Positions 1-7,612 of a stretch of 17,267 bases of DNA are shown one piece after another. Numbering within the stretch: the first letter of the stretch is position 1; each line of letters opens with the position of its first letter. A program made the translations under genes and the position numbers. This DNA comes from a bacterium UBP8_UBA817 (GTDB lineage Bacteria; Margulisbacteria; Marinamargulisbacteria; UBA817). The notes under the pieces are model-generated. The model did not search any database and was not told the DNA's origin. It worked only from the letters and a program-made list of their open reading frames with translations. The stretch covers positions 1 to 17,267 of the forward strand of contig DBHX01000053.1 in assembly GCA_002296285.1 (NCBI GenBank). The letters run 5' to 3'.

Positions 1-1415
1 GTGTAATTTTTCAAAAAAGAAATTAACGCACGGGTTCCAGCACCAGTCATACCTTTGACTTGATCCCCCTTGGTTGAAGATCGTGACATGGTCGAAGCGA
101 TATCCAAATGGGCCCAAGGAACATCCCCCACAAATTGTTCCAAAAACTTGGCCGCCGTAATGGTTCCAGCCGCTCGACCTTCATTGGCATTTAATAAATC
201 CGCCACATCAGACTTTAATAATTCCTTATATTCGTCAAATAAAGGCAGTTGCCAACAGCGTTCATCATACTCCAATGAATGTGCTAATAATTGATCAACC
301 ACATGTTGCTGATTTCCCATGACTGAAATTGCGTACGGGCCCAAGGCAATAATACTTGCCCCTGTAAGCGTAGCAATATCCAAAATACAAGACACCTTTT
401 TCTTGGCCGCATAAACCAACGCATCCGCTAGAATAAGTCGCCCTTCAGCATCCGTATTGGTAATTTCAATGCTCTTCCCATTACTTGCCACCACAACATC
501 CCCCGGACGTTGCGCCTCGGAAGAGACCATATTTTCGACAATTGGAACAATAAACGAAACGGGGCGCTTCACATTCATTTGACCAGCGGCCCAAGCCGCG
601 CCTACCACAGCGGCAGCTCCCCCCATATCCCCTTTCATTTCTTTCATATTATTGGACGGCTTGATCGAAATCCCACCAGTATCAAACATCACCCCTTTTC
701 CAACCAATGCAATGGCGTCCCCAGCTCCCCCCGAATAGGTAATATCAACCAAGTATGAGGGATACGTCGAACCTTGACCAACCCCCAAAAGCGCGTTCAT
801 CTTCTTCTTCTTCAAATCAGGTTCTTTGAGCACACTCACTTTGTAACGTGAATCCCCTTTGAACAAATCCTTTATTTCCTTCACAAATCGATCCGTAGTT
901 AATATATTTGCCGGCAGATTAGCAAACGTTCTGGCCTTATTAACCGCATGACCAATGGCATCGCCTTCATGAATTGCTGCCTTATTTTTAGAAATAATGG
1001 CATGACTGGTTTGTGATGACTTTTTATTGTCAGATTTTTGATTCGGCATCTTGTAGGAACTCATTGGAATCACCTGAGCCAAATGCAGCTCCCAATTTGG
1101 TATGGAATCAACACTTACCCATTGAACCTTGGATTCATCCGACATCAAACGAACAACATCCCCAGCCAGTTGACGAAATTGAGATATTTTATCATTGCCT
1201 AACTCAATAACAATCAGCCATGGATCCGTGGGCTTAAGGCCTGTGCGAATAGTACAGTGTGCATTTTCTTTAATTTTATTGGCCTTTTTAAACAATTGAA
1301 ATAAATCAGCATATTGAGATGAAAGCACCTCCTGAACTTGTTTTTTAGACGTGCTTGAATTCACAAAAACCACAACATGGTCTTTTGCATTCAACTTTGA
1401 GCTAACTTTGATCAT
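1..1415 (-). CDS. pepA: Leucyl aminopeptidase (cytosol aminopeptidase, M17), C-terminus cut by window edge
   Basis: A two-metal M17 peptidase of the cytosol that removes N-terminal residues from peptides. Reading from ATG at 1415 gives 471 codons with no stop before the edge. The catalytic domain is intact. K240 and D245 lie in VGKGVMFDTGG, followed by K252, D263, and the family signature NTDAEGRL at 320-327, which supplies D322, E324 and R326. Each of these is exactly 30 positions below its E. coli PepA counterpart (K270, D275, K282, D293, D352, E354, R356), so the N-terminal domain is about 30 residues shorter. Comparison with the E. coli C-terminus suggests only a few residues are missing. 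The start overlaps the trmB stop as ATGA and is preceded by AGGAGG four bases upstream, so it is probably translated from the trmB transcript. Identification is secure. Confidence 0.97.
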   Translation of the reverse strand, partial: MIKVSSKLNAKDHVVVFVNSSTSKKQVQEVLSSQYADLFQLFKKANKIKENAHCTIRTGLKPTDPWLIVIELGNDKISQFRQLAGDVVRLMSDESKVQWVSVDSIPNWELHLAQVIPMSSYKMPNQKSDNKKSSQTSHAIISKNKAAIHEGDAIGHAVNKARTFANLPANILTTDRFVKEIKDLFKGDSRYKVSVLKEPDLKKKKMNALLGVGQGSTYPSYLVDITYSGGAGDAIALVGKGVMFDTGGISIKPSNNMKEMKGDMGGAAAVVGAAWAAGQMNVKRPVSFIVPIVENMVSSEAQRPGDVVVASNGKSIEITNTDAEGRLILADALVYAAKKKVSCILDIATLTGASIIALGPYAISVMGNQQHVVDQLLAHSLEYDERCWQLPLFDEYKELLKSDVADLLNANEGRAAGTITAAKFLEQFVGDVPWAHLDIASTMSRSSTKGDQVKGMTGAGTRALISFLKNY

Positions 1416-2017
1416 TTTTCCTCCTTAAACTTAAATGAAATAAAAAACTGGGAACGTTCTTCCAAATCAGAAAACATGCTCCAGTGCGTCAGATAATCCT
1501 GCTCCCAAAATGGATCATCCTCAATAAACTCAAGATTACCATATGTTTGGCACACATTCAGCATATCTTCATACAGCACTTCAACATCTGTTGATATGTA
1601 GACCTGGCCCCCAGGCCGCATTTTTTTATGAATAAGGGTCAATAAATCAGTATTGAACACGCGTCGCTTGTGATGGCGCTTCTTAAACCACGGATCCGGA
1701 TGAAAAATAAATACCCGACTAATTTTGGCATCTGGCATCACATCTTCCAAACAAATTGCCCCAGCCCCCCAAATCGGAAAACAATTGGGAATGGTATAGC
1801 GACGTTTAAATTCCTCAACCATTTGCTTTCTTACTTCAACACCAACAACATATCGCTCTGGGTGCTTTTCAGCATATTGTGAAATAAACCGACCTCGGCC
1901 AAATCCAATCTCCAAATCCAACTGATGATAATTCATCAATGCAGATTTGATATTAATAGTATCCAGTCGTTGTGTGATATTTAGTGGATTGGTATGGGTT
2001 CGAATTCTTTTTTTCAT
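1412..2017 (-). CDS. trmB: tRNA (guanine-N7-)-methyltransferase
   Basis: A SAM-dependent enzyme that makes m7G at position 46 in the variable loop of tRNA; cytosolic. The 201-residue protein has the class I methyltransferase glycine-rich motif EIGFGRGRF at 36-44, an acidic residue after strand 2 (E61, in VGVEV), and the diagnostic HPDPWFKKRHHKRR at 106-119, with the usual first F replaced by H. It is shorter than E. coli TrmB (239 residues). The conserved C-terminal T-x-Y/F-E segment is degenerate, possibly the SDLEER stretch near 183. It is the first gene of a trmB-pepA unit, with a 4-base ATGA overlap into pepA. There is no Shine-Dalgarno before its ATG; a promoter lies immediately upstream. 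Confidence 0.95.
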   Translation of the reverse strand: MKKRIRTHTNPLNITQRLDTINIKSALMNYHQLDLEIGFGRGRFISQYAEKHPERYVVGVEVRKQMVEEFKRRYTIPNCFPIWGAGAICLEDVMPDAKISRVFIFHPDPWFKKRHHKRRVFNTDLLTLIHKKMRPGGQVYISTDVEVLYEDMLNVCQTYGNLEFIEDDPFWEQDYLTHWSMFSDLEERSQFFISFKFKEEK

Positions 2018-2026
2018 CTAAAGTTA

Positions 2027-2055
2027 ATTTTAATAGGAGTCCATCGAAATTTCAA
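2027..2055 (-). promoter_or_regulatory. Promoter of trmB-pepA, near-leaderless
   Basis: On the minus strand, TTGAAA (2050-2055), a 17-base spacer, then TAAAAT (2027-2032). Each box matches five of six sigma70 consensus positions. Transcription would start near 2020, about three bases before the trmB ATG, which has no Shine-Dalgarno. Confidence 0.6.
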
Positions 2056-2092
2056 AATACAATGAATAGAAATTATTCAAAAATGAGGATTA

Positions 2093-2121
2093 ATGATTGT
2101 TCATATTTTTTTTCATATGAT
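2093..2121 (+). promoter_or_regulatory. Probable promoter of the 86-residue gene, near-leaderless
   Basis: A strong -10 box TATGAT at 2116-2121 stands 17 bases after a poor -35 (ATGATT, 2093-2098). The predicted start near 2128 would leave a leader of about five bases. The -10 and what follows (TATGATAAATTTA) are identical to the -10 region before the LLM oxidoreductase at 5355. Confidence 0.4.
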
Positions 2122-2132
2122 AAATTTAATTC

Positions 2133-2393
2133 ATGGATATTACACCACCAAACTTCAAACCAAAAAAACAAGGAAATATCAGCGATCCAAATAAAGTGGA
2201 TACAATATCTTTATCGCAACTTGGCCAAAAAGTGTCCATTGACCCCAAACTCATTAAAGAGGCATGCGCTCAAGCCGCTAAAAATGCGTATAACTTAGGC
2301 GAAACCGATGATGAAGAAGCTTACAAAAAGGACATGGAAGACCTCATCACTGAAGTATTAAAAGAAAAAGAAAAAGAAAAAAACAAACGTTAG
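2133..2393 (+). CDS. Small charged protein of unknown function (86 aa)
   Basis: Not recognised. The N-terminus (1-25) is Pro/Lys/Asn-rich and probably flexible. Residues 26-58 could form short helices (ISLSQLGQKV, then PKLIKEACAQAAKNAY). Residues 58-75 are acidic, and the last dozen residues are almost only Lys and Glu. There is no signal peptide or membrane segment and one cysteine (C45). The ATG at 2133 is chosen because a -10 box lies just upstream and no earlier in-frame start exists near it; there is no Shine-Dalgarno. It diverges from trmB and converges on the 57-residue gene, with the two stop codons overlapping in the four bases TTAG (2390-2393). Real status rests on sensible codon use and the tidy boundaries, so confidence is moderate. 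Confidence 0.6.
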   Translation: MDITPPNFKPKKQGNISDPNKVDTISLSQLGQKVSIDPKLIKEACAQAAKNAYNLGETDDEEAYKKDMEDLITEVLKEKEKEKNKR

Positions 2394-2563
2394 AATACGT
2401 CATTCAATTCCCGTTCCAACTCATCCAATTCAGACGATAAGACTCTAACCTCATCGTCGTCCAAAAATGCCAGTGTTTTGCCAACACTGTCTGTAGCTGA
2501 TGATTTTTTTGATGATTTCTTTCCTCGACCCACCCCTTTTTTTCCCGATGAATTCACATGCAT
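2390..2563 (-). CDS. Small basic/acidic bipartite protein of unknown function (57 aa)
   Basis: Not recognised. The first 22 residues are strongly basic and rich in Gly/Ser/Lys (GKKGVGRGKKSSKK), like a nucleic-acid-binding tail. Residues 33-57 are acidic and probably helical (LDDDEVRVLSSELDELEREL). A longer reading from ATG at 2620 is possible but would overlap the upstream gene. ATG at 2563 is preferred because AGGAG (2570-2574) sits six bases before it. It follows the 174-residue gene by 13 bases, so the two are very likely one transcript. Its stop overlaps the stop of the convergent 86-residue gene. Confidence 0.6.
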   Translation of the reverse strand: MHVNSSGKKGVGRGKKSSKKSSATDSVGKTLAFLDDDEVRVLSSELDELERELNDVF

Positions 2564-2569
2564 TAAAAG

Positions 2570-2574
2570 CTCCT
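2570..2574 (-). promoter_or_regulatory. Ribosome-binding site that decides the 57-aa start
   Basis: AGGAG on the minus strand, six bases before ATG 2563 and just beyond the stop of the 174-residue gene. It argues against the upstream ATG at 2620, which lies inside that gene. Confidence 0.65.
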
Positions 2575-2576
2575 TT

Positions 2577-3101
2577 TTATAAATATTTGTCAATTTGAGA
2601 AAATTGAACAACTTGTTCAAAATATTTTTGAGACACTCCCTTTTTAGTTGAAATTATAAATTGACTTGGCATATCAAGAACGCGACGAAACATGCTTATA
2701 ACATCCATAAAAAATTTTAGGTACGAATGACTATCGCACCGACTAAATGCATTGGCTGGGAAAATGGCATACTCCAATCGCAAAACATCTTTGACCAGAC
2801 GAAATTTAAGTACATTACTCACTGACCGAACCACGTACAGCACCCGTTTTGATAAAACAACATACATATCATCTTGTTCTGCGCCCTGTTTTGAAATAAG
2901 AATTATGTATCCTGAATTCATCAAGTTATCCTTCTCAACCTTTCGAATTAAATTCGCCTGAAATTTAAAGTACTTTTTTAAAAAACTCACCTGCTTTTTA
3001 TTTAATGCAATGGTTTTATGATTCATTTTTTTTGAATGGGCTTCCAAATAATGAATGTGAGATTCAATGTCACGAATATTCACGCGATTAAATAAACTCA
3101 T
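2577..3101 (-). CDS. Protein of unknown function (174 aa)
   Basis: Not recognised. It is a basic, probably cytosolic protein with no signal peptide and no clear membrane helix. Residues 8-58 look helical and Lys-rich (for example KKQVSFLKKYFKFQANLIRKVEK, split across 35-57). Residues 64-92 contain two hydrophobic strand-like stretches (YIILIS and YVVLSKRVLYVV). The remainder alternates hydrophobic and basic residues, with one cysteine (C122). It starts 92 bases after the mfd stop on the same strand and could be cotranscribed with mfd; no convincing promoter or Shine-Dalgarno precedes it (only AGGG about eleven bases before ATG). It is followed 13 bases later by the 57-residue gene, with which it probably forms a pair. 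Confidence 0.65.
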   Translation of the reverse strand: MSLFNRVNIRDIESHIHYLEAHSKKMNHKTIALNKKQVSFLKKYFKFQANLIRKVEKDNLMNSGYIILISKQGAEQDDMYVVLSKRVLYVVRSVSNVLKFRLVKDVLRLEYAIFPANAFSRCDSHSYLKFFMDVISMFRRVLDMPSQFIISTKKGVSQKYFEQVVQFSQIDKYL

Positions 3102-3193
3102 ACTGATATATTCCCTAGATAATTAATCACTAAACCTAAAATTTAAGGCATTGAATTAGGCATACAAAAACCTGCCCCCATCAAATGGCTCTC

Positions 3194-5302
3194 TCAAATA
3201 TTTAATTGAGCAGAAATGGCTTGAAAGAAAGACACCATCCGCTTTGGAAATGGCCCAAACCGGTCCTCACATTCAAGTCGCAATTTTTTTAATCCGATTC
3301 GATTCTTAACAGTTAACATTCGTTGATACATGGCCAAACGCTGCTTTCCATCATCAATATAGGATTCAGGAATAAACACATTGGGAACATCTTTCAATGA
3401 AATCAAAACATCATTTTCTACCGGTTGCCCACGAACTTTTTTCAAATTCTTTTCAAGTAATTTGCAATACAAATCAAATCCAATGGATGTTAAATGACCC
3501 GATTGTTTCTCCCCCAATAATGTCCCCGCCCCTCGAATTTCCAAATCTTTCATGGCCAATTGGTACCCCACCCCCAACCCAACAGCTTCTTTAAGTGCCT
3601 GCAATCGTTCCTTTGATTCATCGGTCAGTTGGTGCTCGGTTGGAAATAAAATATAGGCGTACGCTTGAATCGAACATCGACCCACTCGTCCTCGAATTTG
3701 ATGAATTTGCGACAAACCCAATCGATCCGAACGATTAATAATAATGGTATTTGCATTTTGAATATCCAATCCATTTTCAATAATTGTTGTAGATAGCAAT
3801 AAATCAAACTCATGATGATAAAACGATACCATCACATCTTCCAATGTTTTTGGCTTCATTTGACCATGAGCAATTCGAATACGAATCCCAGGAACCAACC
3901 GAGAGATTTCACTCGACATGGTGGCCATTTGATCAATATGGTTATGCAAAAAATACACTTGACCACCCCTGCTCAATTCTTTTTTAATCGCCGCTTGAAT
4001 GAGTTCGGGCGAATATTCACCGATCATGGTTTGAATTGGCACCCTTCCCATCGGGGGGGTATTCAATGTTGAAATGGCTTTGGCACCCGTAAGTGACATG
4101 TACAACGTTCGAGGAATAGGGGTTGCTGAGGTGGTTAAAATATCGATGTTTTTAGACATTGCTTTAATTTTTTCTTTGTGTTGAACCCCAAACCGCTGTT
4201 CTTCATCCACTATCACCAATCCCAAATCCTTAAATTTCACATCAGAACTGAGTAATCGATGGGTGCCAATCACAATATCAATGTGATGATGAATAAGCCC
4301 AGAAAGCACTTTTTTATTGTGATTTGATGATTTTAAACGGGACATCACACCGATACTAATGCTCATTCCCTCACATCGAGTAAGAAATGAATTGTAATGC
4401 TGTTCAGATAAAATGGTTGTTGGAACCAAAACCATCACTTGCTTCCCATTGAGTGCGGCTTTAACAGCCGCCCGAAGAAGGACTTCTGTCTTTCCAAAAC
4501 CGACATCACCACAGACCAACCGATCCATGGGCTGATTGGATTCCATATCCTTTTTCACATCCTGAATGGCACACAATTGATCGGGTGTTTCATCAAATGG
4601 AAAGGCCATTTCAAACGACAATTGATCATCAGAATCCGGTGCAAAAGCATACCCTTGAACGGATTGCCGAAGTTTAAACATTGAAAATATTTCCTCTGCA
4701 ATAACTTTTAAGGCACGATGGGCATTTCTTCGGGTCCGCTCCCACCCCCCATCATACAAACCATTGAGCCTGGGCGATGATTCAACGCCCGTATACCGAT
4801 GCAATAACGGAATTTGATCCAATGGCATGTAAAGTTTATCCGCCCCTTTAAACTGAACTAAGACATACTCACCTTCTTGATTCCCTATTTTTAAACGAGT
4901 AAACCCTTGATAAATCCCAATCCCATACCGCTCATGAACCACATAATCTCCATCTTGAATATTCGACACCACATCGGAATCAAGCACGCGATTATCGAAG
5001 GAAAATCGTTTAATAAGCTCTGAATCATAAGGAGAAATGACCGTTTCATCCAAATCACGAATGGAGCGCTGGGTATCCGGCCGAAATGACGTCAAGCGAT
5101 CCAAAGAACCAGAAAAAAAATCAAACCGAATGGGTTGATTATGATTGCTTGGAAACACATCAACAATCGCCCCTTTAACACTGTACACCCCCGGTTCAAT
5201 CACCATACTCGCACGCTCGTAGCCCAAATGAATCAGCGATTCAATCAGCTCATCTCGATGTGCACCACGTTGAATGGATATGTTTAACTCCTGCGTGAAC
5301 AT
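3194..5302 (-). CDS. mfd: Compact transcription-repair coupling factor Mfd
   Basis: Mfd is a dsDNA translocase that displaces stalled RNA polymerase and recruits UvrA. The 702-residue protein is far shorter than the usual ~1150. Domains in order: a UvrB-domain-2-like UvrA-binding domain (D2) at about 10-95 (VKGAIVDVFP, IRFDFF); the CarD-like RNA polymerase interaction domain at 115-172 (DYVVHERYGIGIYQG); and a complete translocase with Walker A GDVGFGKTE at 265-273, DEEQ at 366-369, TSATPIPRTL at 391-400 and QIRGRVGR at 535-542. A D7-type C-terminal domain begins near 644 but stops about 75 residues early. D1a, D1b and D3 are missing. An in-frame TAA four codons before the ATG excludes extension, and the LLM gene occupies the upstream DNA. 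After the stop, another frame stays open for only about 16 codons. The gene is therefore reduced but otherwise intact. A leaderless start is likely. Confidence 0.93.
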   Translation of the reverse strand: MFTQELNISIQRGAHRDELIESLIHLGYERASMVIEPGVYSVKGAIVDVFPSNHNQPIRFDFFSGSLDRLTSFRPDTQRSIRDLDETVISPYDSELIKRFSFDNRVLDSDVVSNIQDGDYVVHERYGIGIYQGFTRLKIGNQEGEYVLVQFKGADKLYMPLDQIPLLHRYTGVESSPRLNGLYDGGWERTRRNAHRALKVIAEEIFSMFKLRQSVQGYAFAPDSDDQLSFEMAFPFDETPDQLCAIQDVKKDMESNQPMDRLVCGDVGFGKTEVLLRAAVKAALNGKQVMVLVPTTILSEQHYNSFLTRCEGMSISIGVMSRLKSSNHNKKVLSGLIHHHIDIVIGTHRLLSSDVKFKDLGLVIVDEEQRFGVQHKEKIKAMSKNIDILTTSATPIPRTLYMSLTGAKAISTLNTPPMGRVPIQTMIGEYSPELIQAAIKKELSRGGQVYFLHNHIDQMATMSSEISRLVPGIRIRIAHGQMKPKTLEDVMVSFYHHEFDLLLSTTIIENGLDIQNANTIIINRSDRLGLSQIHQIRGRVGRCSIQAYAYILFPTEHQLTDESKERLQALKEAVGLGVGYQLAMKDLEIRGAGTLLGEKQSGHLTSIGFDLYCKLLEKNLKKVRGQPVENDVLISLKDVPNVFIPESYIDDGKQRLAMYQRMLTVKNRIGLKKLRLECEDRFGPFPKRMVSFFQAISAQLNI

Positions 5303-5308
5303 ACACTT

Positions 5309-5337
5309 ACTTTATCGAGGAGAATTAGAATTAACAA
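5309..5337 (-). promoter_or_regulatory. Promoter of mfd, predicted leaderless
   Basis: On the minus strand, TTGTTA (5332-5337), 17 bases, TAAAGT (5309-5314). The boxes match four of six positions each. Seven bases downstream of the -10 box is the A of the mfd ATG, and there is no Shine-Dalgarno. The -35 overlaps that of the divergent LLM promoter. Confidence 0.4.
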
Positions 5338-5360
5338 TACAATTAAAAATTGAGTATGAT
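5331..5360 (+). promoter_or_regulatory. Promoter of LLM oxidoreductase gene, predicted leaderless
   Basis: TTAACA (5331-5336), 18 bases, TATGAT (5355-5360); five of six matches in each box. The predicted start point falls on the A of ATG 5367. Confidence 0.6.
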
Positions 5361-5366
5361 AAATTT

Positions 5367-6413
5367 ATGAGTTCAATTCAAATTGGCATTGATAGCTTTG
5401 CCGCCAATAATTCAAGCGTTACAAACCCTACCATCAACCAACAGGCCATGGACGAACTACTCAGCCAAATTGAATTTGCCGATCAACAAGGCATTCAATT
5501 GTATGGCATTGGGGAACATCACCGAAAAGAATACATGGACTCCGCGCCAACGGTTATTTTAGCCGCAGCAGCGGCGCGTACGAAAAACATTCGACTTACA
5601 AGCGCTGTCACCGTATTAAGTGCGGCTGACCCTGTCCGCGTATTTCAACAACATGCCACCCTTGACATCATTTCCAAAGGCCGCACCGAAATGGTCGTTG
5701 GGCGAGGATCATTTTCAGAAGCGTTTCCTCTCTTTGGGTTTAATTTTGATGATTACGATGCCCTTTATGAAGAAAAACTGGATTTATTATTAAAGATTCG
5801 GGCCCATGAAACCATTAACTGGAACGGACAATTTCGCCCAGAGCTCGTAAATCAGTCCATCTACCCCCGCCCAATACAAGATGAACTTCCCATTTGGGTT
5901 GGCGTTGGCGGAACCCCAGAATCCTGCTTACGTGCTGGACGGTTAGGGCTGCCATTGATGATTGCCATTATTGGCGGCGAAACCCACCGGTTTAACTACC
6001 ACACCAACATTTACAAAAAAGCGGGACAAGATGCTGGGCAGGACCCCAAAAAACTTAAAATAGGGATTCATTCCTTGGGATATGTTGCCAAAACAACAGA
6101 GCAGGCCCTTGAGGAATTTTATCCTGGGTACAAAAACGTATTTGATCAAATTGGAAAAGAACGGGGTTGGGCACCCGTGACCAAAGAGCATTTCCTCATG
6201 CAAACCGGCCCCTTAGGCGCATTGGTGGTTGGAAGCCCTGATGATGTGGCTCAAAAAATCATGCGCCACAGCCAAGCCTTGGGAGGACTATCTCGCTTCA
6301 CCTTCCAAATGAATGTGGCTGCCCTCAACCACCAACAAGTCATGGCATCCATTGAACTCATTGGCAATGAGGTGATGCCTCGATTAAGGACACTTGAAAA
6401 AAAAATCATTTAA
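5367..6413 (+). CDS. LLM-class flavin-dependent oxidoreductase (luciferase-like monooxygenase)
   Basis: Member of the bacterial luciferase-like superfamily, which binds reduced flavin in a TIM barrel and oxidises an organic substrate; the substrate here is unknown. The 348-residue protein has the typical GIGEHHRKEY at 47-56, the barrel strand IRLTSAVTVLSAADPVR at 75-91, GRTEMVVGRGSF at 105-116 and PIWVGVGGTPES further on. The pattern resembles the Atu2307/SP_0267 type of LLM protein. The frame is open further upstream to ATG 5274, but that would overlap mfd on the other strand. ATG 5367 aligns with family N-termini and is placed exactly at the predicted transcription start. The gene is transcribed alone, divergent from mfd, and ends facing comF. 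Confidence 0.9.
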   Translation: MSSIQIGIDSFAANNSSVTNPTINQQAMDELLSQIEFADQQGIQLYGIGEHHRKEYMDSAPTVILAAAAARTKNIRLTSAVTVLSAADPVRVFQQHATLDIISKGRTEMVVGRGSFSEAFPLFGFNFDDYDALYEEKLDLLLKIRAHETINWNGQFRPELVNQSIYPRPIQDELPIWVGVGGTPESCLRAGRLGLPLMIAIIGGETHRFNYHTNIYKKAGQDAGQDPKKLKIGIHSLGYVAKTTEQALEEFYPGYKNVFDQIGKERGWAPVTKEHFLMQTGPLGALVVGSPDDVAQKIMRHSQALGGLSRFTFQMNVAALNHQQVMASIELIGNEVMPRLRTLEKKII

Positions 6414-6528
6414 TCCCAATAAAGACACCGTCTGCTATTCAATCCCGATCCTAGTGATTTAAAAAATATAAATTAGACGACACAATTAAAGTCATTAAAA
6501 ATTCAAAAATGAAAAGATCAATGTGCCA

Positions 6529-7146
6529 TTAAGTCGATCTGTTTTTACATGATTTATCCAATGGTTGATGCGCAATGACCAATGCATACACATTCTCAAT
6601 GCCATTTGATTTCAACAACTTAGCCATCGCCGAAAGTGTTGCCCCAGTGGTGCAAACATCATCCAAAATAGTCACGGATTGAATACTAGAATTACCTCGC
6701 CATTTAAAGCGTTGAGAGATGCTTTGCAAACGCTCTTTTCGAGTCAACCCAACAGACGCTCGTGAGTAACGACGTCGATGGCATAGCGAGGAAAAATCCA
6801 AATTTTGGCCTTTAAAAATATCAAATAAAAATGGGATATGTTGTCGGCCTCTAAAGAATTGCCGAAACCAATGCGAGGGCACGCATACATGCCCATCCGT
6901 TTCAAAATACAAATGAGGAATATCACTGAACTGAATGGCCCGTTGAATAAGATTCCCCAACTTAAAGTTCCCATCATATTTCATTCCATGAATCACCGAT
7001 TGAATAACAGGGGTATAAGCATACAATGCCCCACCCATACAGATATTTGGCAGGGCGGGCAACCAATTAAATTTGGGCCGTAACATGCGCTCACAGGATT
7101 GACAAATAGACCCATCAACAGGCAATGCACAAAAATAACACAACAT
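6529..7146 (-). CDS. comF: ComF family phosphoribosyltransferase-like protein
   Basis: ComF proteins have a zinc-ribbon N-terminus and a type I phosphoribosyltransferase fold and are linked to DNA uptake in naturally competent bacteria; the biochemical role is poorly defined. The 205-residue protein has four zinc-ligand cysteines (C3, C6, C15, C18), the family stretch GLTRKERLQSISQRF at 133-147 and the PRPP loop VTILDDVCTTGAT at 158-170. Length is near normal. The start is supported by AGGAGG a few bases before ATG 7146. It is the last gene of the efp-DUF3467-tadA-comF run, 21 bases after tadA. No other competence gene is in the window. Confidence 0.9.
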   Translation of the reverse strand: MLCYFCALPVDGSICQSCERMLRPKFNWLPALPNICMGGALYAYTPVIQSVIHGMKYDGNFKLGNLIQRAIQFSDIPHLYFETDGHVCVPSHWFRQFFRGRQHIPFLFDIFKGQNLDFSSLCHRRRYSRASVGLTRKERLQSISQRFKWRGNSSIQSVTILDDVCTTGATLSAMAKLLKSNGIENVYALVIAHQPLDKSCKNRST

Positions 7147-7167
7147 AGTCCCCTCCTGTTTCAGATT

Positions 7168-7611
7168 CTAACGTTTTTTTTGATCCTTGAAAAATATTTT
7201 CATCAATCCAACCACCGTTTCATTTGGTAAATAAGTTAACTGACACCGATGATTTAACGCACTATGATTCGAAAAATCCATCACCGATCCACACGCCCCC
7301 CACCGAAGATCCTTGGCCAAATACACAATCTCCGACACTCGGGATTGCAAAATGGTCCCCAAACACATCGGACATGGCTCCAGTGTTGTTACCAATATCG
7401 AGCCACTCAGCCGCCAGTCACCCACTCGATTGCAAGCATCTCGAATGGCCATCACCTCGGCATGAGCGGTTGGATCCCCAAGTGACTCTTTCTGGTTCAT
7501 CCCTTCGCCAATCACTTGATCATTAAGCACAACCAACGCCCCTACTGGAAATTCATTGATTGCAGCGGCCATTCTTGCCAATTCAATGGCACGGTTAACC
7601 CATTGATCCAC
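7168..7611 (-). CDS. tadA: tRNA-specific adenosine deaminase
   Basis: Zinc enzyme that converts adenosine 34 to inosine in the anticodon of tRNA-Arg(ACG), allowing wobble reading. The 147-residue protein has the deaminase signature HAE at 50-52 (zinc ligand H50, proton shuttle E52) and PCPMC at 79-83 (zinc ligands C80, C83). The N-terminal helix and FPVGA match family starts, which supports a GTG start at 7611; no in-frame ATG gives a full N-terminus. The start lies one base after the stop of the DUF3467 gene and has no clear Shine-Dalgarno of its own, so it probably depends on translational coupling. The closest paralogues are other CDA-fold deaminases such as guanine deaminase, but the sequence fits TadA best. 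Confidence 0.93.
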   Translation of the reverse strand: MDQWVNRAIELARMAAAINEFPVGALVVLNDQVIGEGMNQKESLGDPTAHAEVMAIRDACNRVGDWRLSGSILVTTLEPCPMCLGTILQSRVSEIVYLAKDLRWGACGSVMDFSNHSALNHRCQLTYLPNETVVGLMKIFFKDQKKR

Positions 7612-7612
7612 G

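Noticed and set aside
1984..2298. A 104-codon plus-strand frame between trmB and the 86-residue gene.
   Set aside because: It overlaps trmB, crosses the trmB promoter and shadows the 86-residue gene in another frame; its composition is not protein-like.
5274..5366. Earlier in-frame start for the LLM gene.
   Set aside because: It would overlap mfd and precede the promoter; the extra 31 residues do not fit the family N-terminus.
6414..6528. Gap between the convergent LLM and comF genes, searched for an intrinsic terminator.
   Set aside because: Only a 4-base AGAC/GTCT stem and weak AGATC/GATCT repeats are seen, without U-tracts. No feature can be supported.
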